DNA of 21,352 nucleotides from a virus (IMGVR_UViG_3300046010_002934:1-21352), one strand, 5' to 3'. Positions 14,401 through 21,283 are shown, numbered from the stretch's first letter. Numbers and translations: made by a program. The notes: a model not told the origin generated them from the sequence alone.

Positions 14401-14821
14401 CAAGAACAGGAGTGCGTTCAGCGTCAAACTGTGTACTTGGATTGATGTTGCCGGCAGCGACCTGTTGGTTGAAATAGTCCCTGATCGAGGGATTGCGAGA
14501 CATCGTGCCGTAGATCGCATCGACCTCAGACTGAGTGATGCTTTCAGCTTGAGGCGAGACAGCCTTTAGGATGTCAGCAGCCAGTTCCTTTGGAGGAGGA
14601 GTGTTGTCGAGAGTTGCGCTTACCTCTTCAGGTGGACGACCAGCAAACTCCCTAGGAGTCTCAAGTATCCCAACACGCTCGATTGGCATCTGTGCGCCGG
14701 CAGTCGGAGGCTCTCCAAAAGTTGCCTTGTAATCACCCAAGGCAGCATCGACAGCAGACTTCTCGTCTGGGGCCTCAATGACGTACTCCTTGCCGTAAAC
14801 ATCGAGCGTAAATTCAGGCAT
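11474..14821 (-). CDS. Very large putative internal virion/ejection protein, 1115 aa
   Basis: Probably packaged in the capsid and ejected with the DNA, corresponding in position to P22 gp16 though nearly twice as long. The N-terminus (MPEFTLDVYGKEYVIEAPDE, KSAVDAALGDY) is a small beta/alpha module common at the start of phage internal proteins. Residues 161-238 are Gly/Ala-rich and hydrophobic (IGPTVGGLIGEVAGTIPPLG, IGAATGAKIGYEQAGIPGMI, IGGYLGGKAQE), consistent with glycine-zipper membrane insertion. Beyond about 340 the protein is mostly helical. Long Ala/Glu/Lys/Gln coiled-coil stretches occur at roughly 390-650 and 790-850. No lytic transglycosylase or protease motif is recognised. The start is one base after the previous stop (TAATATG). 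Ejection function is inferred from context and architecture. Confidence 0.78.
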   Translation of the reverse strand: MPEFTLDVYGKEYVIEAPDEKSAVDAALGDYKATFGEPPTAGAQMPIERVGILETPREFAGRPPEEVSATLDNTPPPKELAADILKAVSPQAESITQSEVDAIYGTMSRNPSIRDYFNQQVAAGNINPSTQFDAERTPVLAGLWEQYKSEMQSPAGAFQQGFVEAIGPTVGGLIGEVAGTIPPLGGLIGAATGAKIGYEQAGIPGMIGGAAALGVTGFTPGLGTVQTSLIGGYLGGKAQEIVSPMTTEERARASFAEQDRASRYAKLFGETLPGFVTGGKLGAAKAVGGAVVSAGMEAVRQAQEGKLNLSALAERAVQGAFAAQARDLPGVLRSKALRTEAAAIKQRNEALGTFTADPTAAIDAIERAAEIRTAGFEPMTGEVTGQKGLINLQRILTARNEALQTRDQQNIQAISTELSARLAQVGAPPEEISRQVQAARRDYLAGKRASTRQTTEAAAAEASALMNAANEASQDLLANGEQQASQILTEGMTRADAIMQGARNGLLSMEQAANAVQIELQQAYEALSSYRDRLGRESKRAARNELAKEVLSENFQQRKKYFDEGYSDERFGKIIVTVDNTLSAASEFKAKAKQIGKQESRVVNAIISSYKKNKSDTLNILKERRTELAGEIGEAIESGNRARAAALGKVKDAIMRDMEKAGEANNALKALNAEYNVFGDIFLDGPTAAVLRADNPVPASQTLDKYFGSKEDLLQLRAGLEGSPTGIKATVDAMVERMSSELGLTPTEEAVVEWMSKSMPGKATGADWTTAFPELTPLTMSLTGPIETGLGRVKASDLNIEQAQAAMKSAEMSSKDIVAEANAAAKQVLDNAQGQGKEAIAEAKRQAKEIRDTAAAQAKAKNKAAVEKVDALVASRFIKGSPAEVIKSIADKDDAPNRFRELMKLAAMDKSGRTKQAIQNAFKEYIEQNSRLSKETKLGYKEGDLTPADLAVSLADTIDFITVKKNLESLEAVFGKNSPELNALRTAQKKVGLMSARLQATPGESVTSFANILEQRVDKQLEDNVLGVIERVVSGIEPGKGKLLTSTLSFIRKQWTGDTKDRVIQLLSDAMLDPEVAKMALKKITPENLPKVNEFVRMYFVAPPQPFVTPQQESQ

Positions 14822-14822
14822 A

Positions 14823-16343
14823 TTATTTTCTGCTCTTAATTACCACGCCAGAAGGAGGAACGTAAGCAGGCTGTTGCTGTTGTGGAGCGCCGCCCAGATT
14901 GTACATGTTTGGAACAGGAGTTCTGCCTGTCTGTTCAGCCTCTTTGATGCGCTTCAGCCTGATGGCGTCATCCAGCACATCCTGCTCACTCTTCTTCTTG
15001 TAACCAGCTTGGAGCTTTGTAAGAACCTGTTGATAGGATTCTCCTGGCTTCACTGTTATGCCGGCCACTTCAAACCCAACAGGAGCCTTGGATTGCAATG
15101 AGCGAGCATTTTGCTGCCATGCTGCATTCAGTTCCTTCCTGTCAGCGTCTGCGAGTTCAACCTTTTGAACCAACCTAGCCCAACTAAGAAGTTCCTGTGG
15201 GCCGGCCTTCATTACATCAGGAGCGCCTTTATCCAGACGAGCACCCTCTTTTTCAGATAGCGATCCCTTCAATCCAGCGGCCTTTGCAATCCACTCTTTG
15301 GTTGCGTATGGCTGAATGCTTGCCCGCAAGTTTTGTGCCCTTGTAGTGTCTCCAGAAATTGAAGAAAAAAAGTTTTGAAAAGAGGCTTCGACTCCAGACT
15401 TAAACTCCTTTGGATTCTGTTCAGCAAATTTTAGCAATTCATTAACAGAGTCAGTAACACCAGCAACATTCATCCTTGCTGTTGCTGCTTCATCTGTAAG
15501 CGCATTGATGTCTGACTGTTGCTTGTCAGAAATTTTTTCTCCACCGAGGACCAGTTTTGCAAGTTCTGTTTTCGTTTCAGCTTGAGACTTTTCCACTCCA
15601 ACAATTGATGTTAGTGCCTGTGGATTAAAAATCCCAAGAAGTTCAAGAGCAGAAGCCTTTGCAATGTTAATGCCTGCTTGACCTGTTGCAGGATCAAGAA
15701 GTTTTGCTTGAACATTTGCGGCATCAGCGATTGCTTTAACCTCTGGATTTTTGCCCATGCTATTTTGAATAGCGGTAGCAAATGTTGAGTATGTAGATCT
15801 TGCTCCTTCAATGTCGCCAGCTTTAAGCTGGTTTGCAGCACTAACTAAAGTTGTTTCTGTTGCTTTTTGAATTTGCTTTGGAGCCATTTCAAAGCCCTGT
15901 AATATCTGCTTTGCTGATTCTGGCTTAAACAATGCAAGCTCATTCACAACAGGAAGAATATCAGACATTGGAGCGTCAGCAGGAAACGATGTTAGTCGTC
16001 CAAACAATTCGCTCTGCTTTGCCTGCGCTACAGCCTGCTGTTCCATCTGACGCACACGATCCTGCTGCGCCTGCTCAAATGTGATTTTGCCCTGACGCAA
16101 GGCTTCTGCGGAGGTCGCCATTGACTGACCAATCTGACCAATCCTTGCACGTTCAGCCTGAAGCTGAAGTGGCTGCATCTGCTGTTGAAAAGCCGCATTC
16201 TGCTGCGCAATGGCAGCCTGCTGTTCAGCAAGCTGACTCTGCTGCTGGAGCCCTTTGAGCTGCTGGATGCCAAGCAGGCTCTGAAGGAAGTTCTGAGCCG
16301 GAGGCTGCGGGATATTAACGGTGTAGTCGTAAGGTCCGGCCAT
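14823..16343 (-). CDS. Putative DNA ejection protein (P22 gp20-like position), 506 aa
   Basis: The second of three putative ejection proteins. The best start is the ATG at 16343 (MAGPYDYTVNIPQPPAQNFL), one base after the upstream stop; a TTG at 16352 would overlap that stop and is rejected. Residues 20-110 are Gln/Ala-rich and strongly helical (QLAEQQAAIAQQNAAFQQQM). The middle is helical and polar, and the end is flexible, with Gln and Pro (GGAPQQQQPAYVPPSG) and a basic tip (KSRK). This low-complexity, Gln-rich helical make-up and the position after a gp7-like gene match P22-type ejection proteins. P22 gp20 is 471 aa. No enzyme motif is present. The AT content rises in the middle (15361-15420 and 15841-15900 about 37% GC by eye) compared with 16141-16200 (about 52%). 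Confidence 0.75.
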   Translation of the reverse strand: MAGPYDYTVNIPQPPAQNFLQSLLGIQQLKGLQQQSQLAEQQAAIAQQNAAFQQQMQPLQLQAERARIGQIGQSMATSAEALRQGKITFEQAQQDRVRQMEQQAVAQAKQSELFGRLTSFPADAPMSDILPVVNELALFKPESAKQILQGFEMAPKQIQKATETTLVSAANQLKAGDIEGARSTYSTFATAIQNSMGKNPEVKAIADAANVQAKLLDPATGQAGINIAKASALELLGIFNPQALTSIVGVEKSQAETKTELAKLVLGGEKISDKQQSDINALTDEAATARMNVAGVTDSVNELLKFAEQNPKEFKSGVEASFQNFFSSISGDTTRAQNLRASIQPYATKEWIAKAAGLKGSLSEKEGARLDKGAPDVMKAGPQELLSWARLVQKVELADADRKELNAAWQQNARSLQSKAPVGFEVAGITVKPGESYQQVLTKLQAGYKKKSEQDVLDDAIRLKRIKEAEQTGRTPVPNMYNLGGAPQQQQPAYVPPSGVVIKSRK

Positions 16344-16344
16344 A

Positions 16345-17475
16345 TTAAGCAAGGTCTAGTCCTGAGGTTATCATTCCTACTTGTCCTGCTCCAGGATTGT
16401 AGCCACCACCAAATCCCCCTCCACCTTGGAGCGCCTGCATCAGCATGTAGTTCTGCACGCCTCCACCAATAGCACTGCTAACTCCACCGAGTCCTTGAGC
16501 AAACGCATTTGCGGCACCAATCTGACCAGCGGCTTGTGCCTGTCCTTGACCAACCATCAAGTTGCCAATGTTTTGAGCAGCGTTCTGCTGTGCTGCTGCT
16601 GTGCCGGCAGCAGAAGCCTGACCAACGCCGAGTAGGTTCTGAGCAGAACCAGATCCAAGGCTTGTAAGTCCAGCCAGTTTGCCGTACTGCGCTTCGATGA
16701 GCTGGTTTAACAGGTTTGGCCTAAACTGAGCCAAGGCGCCCTGTACGTTGCCACCTCGAAGTCCACCAGTGGCAGAGGCATTTTGCAAGATGCCCTGCTC
16801 GCCCTGTTTGGCAAGCTCCTGAAACAATGGTCCCTGCTCGATGCCTTGGATCGCTTGACGCTGCCGTTCTGCGCCAAGTTGAGCATAGCTCTGATCCTGA
16901 AGGATCGGCTGCATCAACGCTTCACGTTCCGCGTAAGCCTTAGACTCAATGTCTCGAATGCCAGCTTGAGTCTGATTTTGAAACTGAGCCAACAGACCAG
17001 CTTGAATGTCTTTTCTCGATACTCCTTTTGGCGTGGGAGCCTTTTTGTAATCTGCTGACTTTTGGAACGCCTTTAGCTCTACATCTCTCTGACGTTGGTA
17101 ATTTGCAATGTTGGCCTTTGTAACATCAGCAATATTAGTAAACTGAGGAGACTGTTGAAGCTGATAGAGAGCACGTTGACGATCTGCTTCACCACCAAGA
17201 CCAACCAAAGCCTGCATTCCTTGCAGTGCCCCAGGACCAGCCTGAATATACGGTTGCGTGAGTCCCGGTTGACCAGCTTGAATGTAAGGAGAAAGAAGCT
17301 CGCGAATAGCATCAAACTGCCTGCGCTGCTCATCAATAGCCTTCCCTTGCGACTTGGCCTGTGTGTCTGCGGCAGACTTTGCAGCTTTAGATGCCTTGTT
17401 TGACCCATAAATTGAAGATCCAGCACCTAAAAGTGCAGCTCCACCAAGTAAGAATCCACCAGTTGGATCAGCCAT
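16345..17475 (-). CDS. DNA transfer protein, P22 gp7-like, 376 aa
   Basis: The first of the ejection proteins. The N-terminus MADPTGGFLLGGAALLGAGS followed by SIYGSNKASKAAKSA is typical of gp7-like DNA-transfer proteins, where a short hydrophobic Gly/Ala helix precedes a coiled region. The rest is Gln/Ala-rich and helical (residues 30-260). The C-terminal 120 residues are Gly/Ala/Gln-rich (GQASAAGTAAAQQNAAQNIG, LQGGGGFGGGYNPGAGQVG). At 376 aa it is longer than P22 gp7 (229 aa). The gene overlaps the end of the 149-aa gene by eight bases and its stop is one base before the next ATG, giving tight coupling. The role is to help DNA cross the cell envelope after ejection. The assignment rests on pattern recognition and gene order. 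Confidence 0.78.
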   Translation of the reverse strand: MADPTGGFLLGGAALLGAGSSIYGSNKASKAAKSAADTQAKSQGKAIDEQRRQFDAIRELLSPYIQAGQPGLTQPYIQAGPGALQGMQALVGLGGEADRQRALYQLQQSPQFTNIADVTKANIANYQRQRDVELKAFQKSADYKKAPTPKGVSRKDIQAGLLAQFQNQTQAGIRDIESKAYAEREALMQPILQDQSYAQLGAERQRQAIQGIEQGPLFQELAKQGEQGILQNASATGGLRGGNVQGALAQFRPNLLNQLIEAQYGKLAGLTSLGSGSAQNLLGVGQASAAGTAAAQQNAAQNIGNLMVGQGQAQAAGQIGAANAFAQGLGGVSSAIGGGVQNYMLMQALQGGGGFGGGYNPGAGQVGMITSGLDLA

Positions 17476-17917
17476 AAAATTCGGTTTTGTAATCGTTAAA
17501 GGTTTCTCCGTATAGCCTTAACACATCGCCAGAAAGTTCAGTTGCCCTTTTGACTCCATGACATGCCTGAACTGCGATCATGCAAAGATCATAGAAAGCC
17601 GCTCTCCAAGCAAATGACATTTCGTTAGCCTGCCCTGCACGCTCAACAGCATCACTTCCCTGCCACTTAAGGATACTCAGAGCCACTACTGGAAGCAGTG
17701 TTGTAGAGTTTGCAACAAAAAAGGGATTCAGCGGCATCGCAACAAGTGTGTTCCAGATGCACTTGTTTAACTCCTCCCGAGAGACTTCGTCACCATCTGC
17801 GACATCGTCAAATACCTGTGTCACCTGAAACATCATTAGTAGCCACTCAATGGCAGAAGCAGGCAACTGGAAGTATTCTTCCAGATTCTGCCTCAGTAAT
17901 GTCAGGCGCTCATCCAC
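17468..17917 (-). CDS. Unknown helical protein with DDVADGD motif, 149 aa
   Basis: No function is recognised. The start is GTG at 17917, whose G overlaps the upstream TAG stop. A strong GGAG lies eight bases upstream, the clearest Shine-Dalgarno sequence in the window. The protein is predicted to be all-helical. Its conspicuous element is QVFDDVADGDEVSREELN at about residues 34-51. WNTLVAMPLNPFFVANSTTL, a PVVALSILKWQGSD stretch, and WRAAFYDLCMIAVQACHG follow. From memory, phage proteins with a Q-V-x-DD-x-x-DGD motif and LPxNPF are widespread and uncharacterised. The DDxxD spacing resembles the metal site of isoprenoid synthases. At 149 aa, and without a clear second metal motif (only FNDYKTE near the end), such activity is doubtful. 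It lies next to the ejection genes, so a virion or assembly role is likely. Confidence 0.8.
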   Translation of the reverse strand: MDERLTLLRQNLEEYFQLPASAIEWLLMMFQVTQVFDDVADGDEVSREELNKCIWNTLVAMPLNPFFVANSTTLLPVVALSILKWQGSDAVERAGQANEMSFAWRAAFYDLCMIAVQACHGVKRATELSGDVLRLYGETFNDYKTEFYG

Positions 17918-18252
17918 TAGGTGATCTCCCTCCCAGAAGCAGTAAACGTCAATGCAGAAGCAGTCCCTGCGAGCGTCGAAATGAATCCACCAGCCTCAAG
18001 CACCTGACCAACAAGCTCAGGACACAGGTAAGTCTCGCCGGGCACAATCGAGCGAGTCTTCACTACCAAGTTCGAGTTGCCGGCAGAACCACCAGACACA
18101 ATCAGATTCACGCTCAAGGTCACGTTAGCTGTGTTCGTATTAGTCACAGTCGCCTTGTCAATGATGGTCTTGCAGTTGACAGCGGTGTACTGGGCAGTCT
18201 GAGAGTTCTCAAGCTGCTTGGGAGGAATGATGTTTTTGACGGTGACTGCCAT
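17917..18252 (-). CDS. Small beta-rich structural protein, 111 aa
   Basis: The sequence (MAVTVKNIIPPKQLENSQTA, then AVNCKTIIDKATVTNTNTAN, VTLSVNLIVSGGSAGNSNLV) has alternating beta strands with Ser/Thr/Asn turns, like an Ig-like or jelly-roll sandwich. RSIVPGETYLCPELVGQVLE and the Ser/Thr-rich end support an all-beta fold. In phages with P22-like tails, short proteins of this kind near the neck genes are usually virion components (neck, decoration or tail accessory). No specific family is recognised. The start ATG lies one base after the previous stop (TGATATG), without a ribosome site. The next gene starts on its stop codon. Confidence 0.75.
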   Translation of the reverse strand: MAVTVKNIIPPKQLENSQTAQYTAVNCKTIIDKATVTNTNTANVTLSVNLIVSGGSAGNSNLVVKTRSIVPGETYLCPELVGQVLEAGGFISTLAGTASALTFTASGREIT

Positions 18253-18253
18253 A

Positions 18254-19042
18254 TCAAGAAATGTTGTCTGTGACCGTGAGAATTAACGAAGGGAGAGCAG
18301 GATGTGGCGCACTTGCTGGCAGAGCTAATATCTCACAACTGGTATCATCTGTGCTCCAAACCAACTCGAAGTAATCTCCTGCGTTAATTGGAAGAACGAA
18401 ATTCCAAGCACCAACTGTTTCTGCGTTGTTGCCTTGAATCCGTATCTTAGTTGCGCTGTCTGGAATGTCAACGCCGTTGACCCTGGCCCAAATATAAATA
18501 GCACCAACTCCACCAGCAGTTTTGTGAAGCTGTGCAGAGAACTGAAAGTTGTAAAAGCCCTCGGTGTCAACGTAAACGCGACTGTTTGGAGTGCCGGTGT
18601 ACACGCCAAACGAAATGTCAGTCGTATTCAGCGTCATCGGATACGCCGTGTTTATGACAGCAGCATTCTGAGTGACTGTGCTATGAAACGCTCCGTACCG
18701 CTTCCTGCGCACCTCGTTGATGACTGGCGGTAAAATATCAGTTTGCGCAACAATTTGTGTAGTTGGCGGGGCAATATCCGAAACAGTGCTGACTTCGACG
18801 CTTCGAGGAGCCAGCGCAAGCAGTTCGACTGCGTCAGCCAATCTGGTGATAGCGGACAGTGCCTGAACGGCCTTAGAATCGGCGTTCTGTGCGTTTACAG
18901 AGACTTCCTCAACTATAGCTGCGCTGTCGTTGAGGCTGGACGGGATGAGAGCGAAAAGCTGCTCAAAAGCCCGGATTGCCCGTTGAGAGGGCAGGAACTC
19001 AGCCAGCTCATTACGAGTAATTTTGTATGGCCCCTCGATCAT
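18254..19042 (-). CDS. Virion-associated coiled-coil protein with C1q/TNF-like C-terminal domain, 262 aa
   Basis: Residues 1-80 form a helical N-terminal part with heptad-like spacing (FEQLFALIPSSLNDSAAIVE, VQALSAITRLADAVELLAL). A Pro/Thr-rich linker covers 82-110. Residues 115-260 form a beta domain. It includes YGAFHSTVTQNAAVINTAYP, SRVYVDTEGFYNFQFSAQLH, GAIYIWARVNGVDIPDSATK, and GDYFELVWSTDD. The V-x-x-x-G-x-Y-x-F-x-F and N-G-x-x-I-x-x-S patterns are those of C1q/TNF-like jelly rolls, which trimerise. A trimeric stalk and knob is therefore likely, suiting a fibre or neck appendage. The start ATG overlaps the gp10-like stop (ATGA). The fold call is moderate and the biological role is inferred. 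Confidence 0.78.
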   Translation of the reverse strand: MIEGPYKITRNELAEFLPSQRAIRAFEQLFALIPSSLNDSAAIVEEVSVNAQNADSKAVQALSAITRLADAVELLALAPRSVEVSTVSDIAPPTTQIVAQTDILPPVINEVRRKRYGAFHSTVTQNAAVINTAYPMTLNTTDISFGVYTGTPNSRVYVDTEGFYNFQFSAQLHKTAGGVGAIYIWARVNGVDIPDSATKIRIQGNNAETVGAWNFVLPINAGDYFELVWSTDDTSCEILALPASAPHPALPSLILTVTDNIS

Positions 19043-20442
19043 ACCACAAGTGGTTCGACTCTGGCCTCCAGTCGGGCCACAGAAAGCTGTGCATCACTGG
19101 TGCCCCGGAACTTCTGCGCCCTCCACTGCCTCATGCGCCCCTGCTGAAGCCACGATAGTCGCTTGCCGCGCACGCCGGTCATGCCAGCCTTGCAGACTCG
19201 TTCCTGACTCCAGGTCACACCATCCTCTGTGTACGAAGTCCAGATACTTGGGTCAGTGCCAAAGATCGAGTTGCCGGTTAAGGAAATTAGCTCCAGCTCA
19301 TGGAAGACCAAGCCCCGGCTTTCATTGTACAGGATGATCGTCGCAAACTCCCAGCCATTCAGGACACCCCAGTGAGAGGACAGCGAGTCAGACAAGTAGC
19401 CGAACGCAGTGCTTGCCGGGTCACCCACATTCCAGCGGTTATACACCCAAACGAGGTTCTTCGCACGATACTGGCTGTTCCCAACAAGGCTGGTCGCCAA
19501 TGTGAACCAGACTGGAGCGCCGGCGCCAGTAGTGGCTGCCGCGTCAAACACGAGCGTCTGATTGGGTAGATGGATATACAAGTGCCTGTAGCCCTTATCT
19601 ACACGGGCCTCGACAAGCACATTGGACAACTCTTCCTCTGTAAATTCGGTAAGCAGTTGGTCAATCTCTCTAGTTGCAATCCTTTCTGCATTACTGCCAG
19701 AGATGAGCCAAACAGAAGGAGCCTCGTTCCTGCCACCACCGATAAACGCGATGGATTCCATGAAGTTGCAACAGGCATGAGTGCCAACTGTGCCACGCTG
19801 GACCTGCGCTCCTTCTACACGCTGGAACGGGAAAAACTGGCCCCCTACGTTATCAAAAACTTCGATGGTGTGCCGGTTGAGCGCGTAAACCTCGTTACGA
19901 ACCTTTAGGAGGGCCACTACGGGGTCAGGATCAGCTTCAGCAGAACCGTACTTGAGCGGATTGACCGAAAATGGATCGTTGAGTTCCGTCACAATCAGGA
20001 ACTCTCCGTCGGTTGTCATGAAGTAGCCATCCACCCAGACGACATCGACGACTGTGCCAAGGTCAGGATCGGTGACCTGTTGGAGCCCGGTGCTGGGCCG
20101 ATACAGGAACAGATTGCCACCTGAGGCGACAGCCAAGTAGTCGAAGGAATAGTCAAAGGTAACCTGACCAGTGCCTCCTACATTGCCTATGACAGTGACG
20201 ACGTTCGTACTAGAGATCGACACTAGATTAGTGCCCATCACGCGGTAAAGCAGCCCCTGCCACTCGATGGCGCCACGGTCAATGCCGGGACCAGTGCCAA
20301 GGCTGACAATCCCGTCTGCAGGACGAAAGTAACCATCAGAGATCCCTGACTTCAAGATGACAGGAATCATGTTGCGCGGATACTCCACGCGGAAGTCCCC
20401 AGCGGTATCTGTGTAAATTCCGTTGAGGATGGGGACTTGCAT
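19039..20442 (-). CDS. P22 gp10-like packaged DNA stabilisation / tail hub protein
   Basis: The tail accessory factor that closes the portal after packaging and carries the tail spikes and needle. Length is 467 aa versus 472 in P22. The sequence is beta-propeller-like, with repeated strands separated by Gly/Asp turns. Notable stretches are MQVPILNGIYTDTAGDFRVE at the start, IDRGAIEWQGLLYRVMG near 54-70, VVDVVWVDGYFMTTDGEFLI near 131-150, and VRNEVYALNRHTIEVFDNVG near 181-200. APSVWLISGSNAERIATREI (about 240-260) and GYRHLYIHLPNQTLVFD follow, and the C-terminal part has KRLSWLQQGRMRQWRAQKFR. These match gp10-family proteins as I know them. The start overlaps the stop of the 48-aa gene (TAATG). 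Confidence 0.88.
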   Translation of the reverse strand: MQVPILNGIYTDTAGDFRVEYPRNMIPVILKSGISDGYFRPADGIVSLGTGPGIDRGAIEWQGLLYRVMGTNLVSISSTNVVTVIGNVGGTGQVTFDYSFDYLAVASGGNLFLYRPSTGLQQVTDPDLGTVVDVVWVDGYFMTTDGEFLIVTELNDPFSVNPLKYGSAEADPDPVVALLKVRNEVYALNRHTIEVFDNVGGQFFPFQRVEGAQVQRGTVGTHACCNFMESIAFIGGGRNEAPSVWLISGSNAERIATREIDQLLTEFTEEELSNVLVEARVDKGYRHLYIHLPNQTLVFDAAATTGAGAPVWFTLATSLVGNSQYRAKNLVWVYNRWNVGDPASTAFGYLSDSLSSHWGVLNGWEFATIILYNESRGLVFHELELISLTGNSIFGTDPSIWTSYTEDGVTWSQERVCKAGMTGVRGKRLSWLQQGRMRQWRAQKFRGTSDAQLSVARLEARVEPLVV

Positions 20443-20588
20443 TATTTCTTTTTGGCAGTCTTAGCAGAAGCCTTAAATGCGGCAGCAGTGGGCGCTCCCT
20501 TGGAGCCTGGCTTGCGCATACGTTCCTTTGAGCCAGCTTCGATGCGTTCGCGTTTTTGATGAATGTTCTTATAGAGTCCGTCTTTCAT
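20442..20588 (-). CDS. Very small basic phage protein, 48 aa
   Basis: This gene is short enough to be missed by length cut-offs. The start ATG at 20588-20586 overlaps the stop of the 90-aa gene (ATGA). The stop TAA at 20444-20442 shares its last base with the next ATG (TAATG), so it fills the gap exactly. It begins MKDGLYKNIHQKRERIEAGS, then KERMRKPGSKGAPT, and ends with KTAKKK. I count 15 Lys/Arg against 4 Asp/Glu, a net charge near +11. From memory, the pattern DGLY-NIH-KR-RI-AGS-E-MRKPG-GAPT recurs in uncultured phages. The function is unknown; nucleic-acid binding in the virion or during assembly is plausible from charge only. Confidence 0.85.
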   Translation of the reverse strand: MKDGLYKNIHQKRERIEAGSKERMRKPGSKGAPTAAAFKASAKTAKKK

Positions 20589-20857
20589 TTGCATTTCCAG
20601 CGTTTGAGGCTTGCTGCTTTGCGAGTTGGATTACCCTTCTCGTCCTTCATTGGCCCAGGCATCCCGCCCATGCGAGCACAGAAGGACTTCTTGCGTCCAG
20701 CATCAGCCTTGGTCTTTGGATTCGGAGCAGGGGCCTTCAGGTTGCTGCCGGTCGCCGCGTTATACTTAGCCCTGCCCTTTGCAGTAAGCCCTGCGCCTTT
20801 AGACACAGGCAACTTCTCGCCCTTCTTGACTGAGAGATTGACCTGTTTCTTGCTCAT
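20585..20857 (-). CDS. Small basic conserved phage protein (DUF6321-like), 90 aa
   Basis: Strongly basic, with Lys/Arg runs along its length. Recognisable stretches are SKGAGLTAKGRAKYNAATGS near 19-38, PNPKTKADAGRKKSFCARMG near 45-64, GGMPGPMKDEKGNPTRKA, and a C-terminal RWKCK. It carries two cysteines (C60 and C89). I associate the pattern GLTAKGRAKYN, RKKSFCARM and LKRWKC with a widespread uncharacterised phage family, I believe DUF6321; this needs a profile search. It lacks a catalytic motif. The start overlaps the previous stop by four bases and the stop overlaps the next start by four. Its location between a fibre-like gene and the gp10-like gene suggests a late, possibly virion-linked, DNA-binding role. 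Confidence 0.82.
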   Translation of the reverse strand: MSKKQVNLSVKKGEKLPVSKGAGLTAKGRAKYNAATGSNLKAPAPNPKTKADAGRKKSFCARMGGMPGPMKDEKGNPTRKAASLKRWKCK

Positions 20858-21270
20858 TGTGGGTGAACTTGTTGTTCGAGAGCTGAAATGCGTTGAGCCA
20901 AAGCGTCAAGCTGGGCAGATAGCCCGGTTACTTGGCCTACACCATGACTGTGCGAGGCAGCGGCAAAGTCTGCTGCATTGGAAGTCAGAATATCTCCACA
21001 GCCCACAAGATCCAGAGGAGTGTGCTGGTGGTCGATGATAGCCGCGCCAATCGATGTGGGAGTGATAGCGTCAGGCTGACCAGCAGCATGGGTAGCCGCG
21101 TGAGGTGCTGCAATGGCGAGGATCTTGCGTACAAGACCAGTCTTGAGCTTGGTCCAGAGTGAACCAGTGGAAGCGTCAATGGCTAGTTCCCTAACCGCTA
21201 CATCTGACGGACTTGGGGCAGAGCCGTCGTTTACTTTGTTATTCAACAGAATCGTTGGCATTTCTTTCAT
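20854..21270 (-). CDS. Short tail-fibre-like or virion surface protein, 138 aa
   Basis: The pattern is that of phage fibre modules. The N-terminal half has a strand region with SAPSPSDVAVRELAIDASTG followed by SLWTKLKTGLVRKI, similar to the 'ELAINxxDGxLFxKxxxG' element of many fibres. The His/Ala-rich HAATHAAGQPDAITPTSIGA and ASHSHGVGQVTGLSAQLDAL are typical tail repeat motifs. The C-terminal 25 residues (LDALAQRISALEQQ) form a short coiled coil. The start is ATG at 21270 or the in-frame ATG at 21261 (MPTILLNN); neither has a good ribosome site. It follows a terminator hairpin and is coupled to the next gene by an ATGA overlap. Confidence 0.75.
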   Translation of the reverse strand: MKEMPTILLNNKVNDGSAPSPSDVAVRELAIDASTGSLWTKLKTGLVRKILAIAAPHAATHAAGQPDAITPTSIGAAIIDHQHTPLDLVGCGDILTSNAADFAAASHSHGVGQVTGLSAQLDALAQRISALEQQVHPQ

Positions 21271-21283
21271 GTAGCACTAACTC

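Noticed and set aside
14823-16352. TTG start giving a 509-aa ejection protein
   Set aside because: It overlaps the upstream stop, and an ATG immediately follows at 16343 with the same TAATATG junction used elsewhere.
17468-17917. Calling the DDVADGD protein an isoprenoid or terpene synthase
   Set aside because: It is far too short for those enzymes and lacks a convincing second metal motif. The resemblance is limited to DDxxD spacing.
17710-18273. 187-codon open frame on the plus strand
   Set aside because: It is antisense to two well-coupled minus-strand genes (17468-17917 and 17917-18252). Its product is low-complexity and unlike any family.
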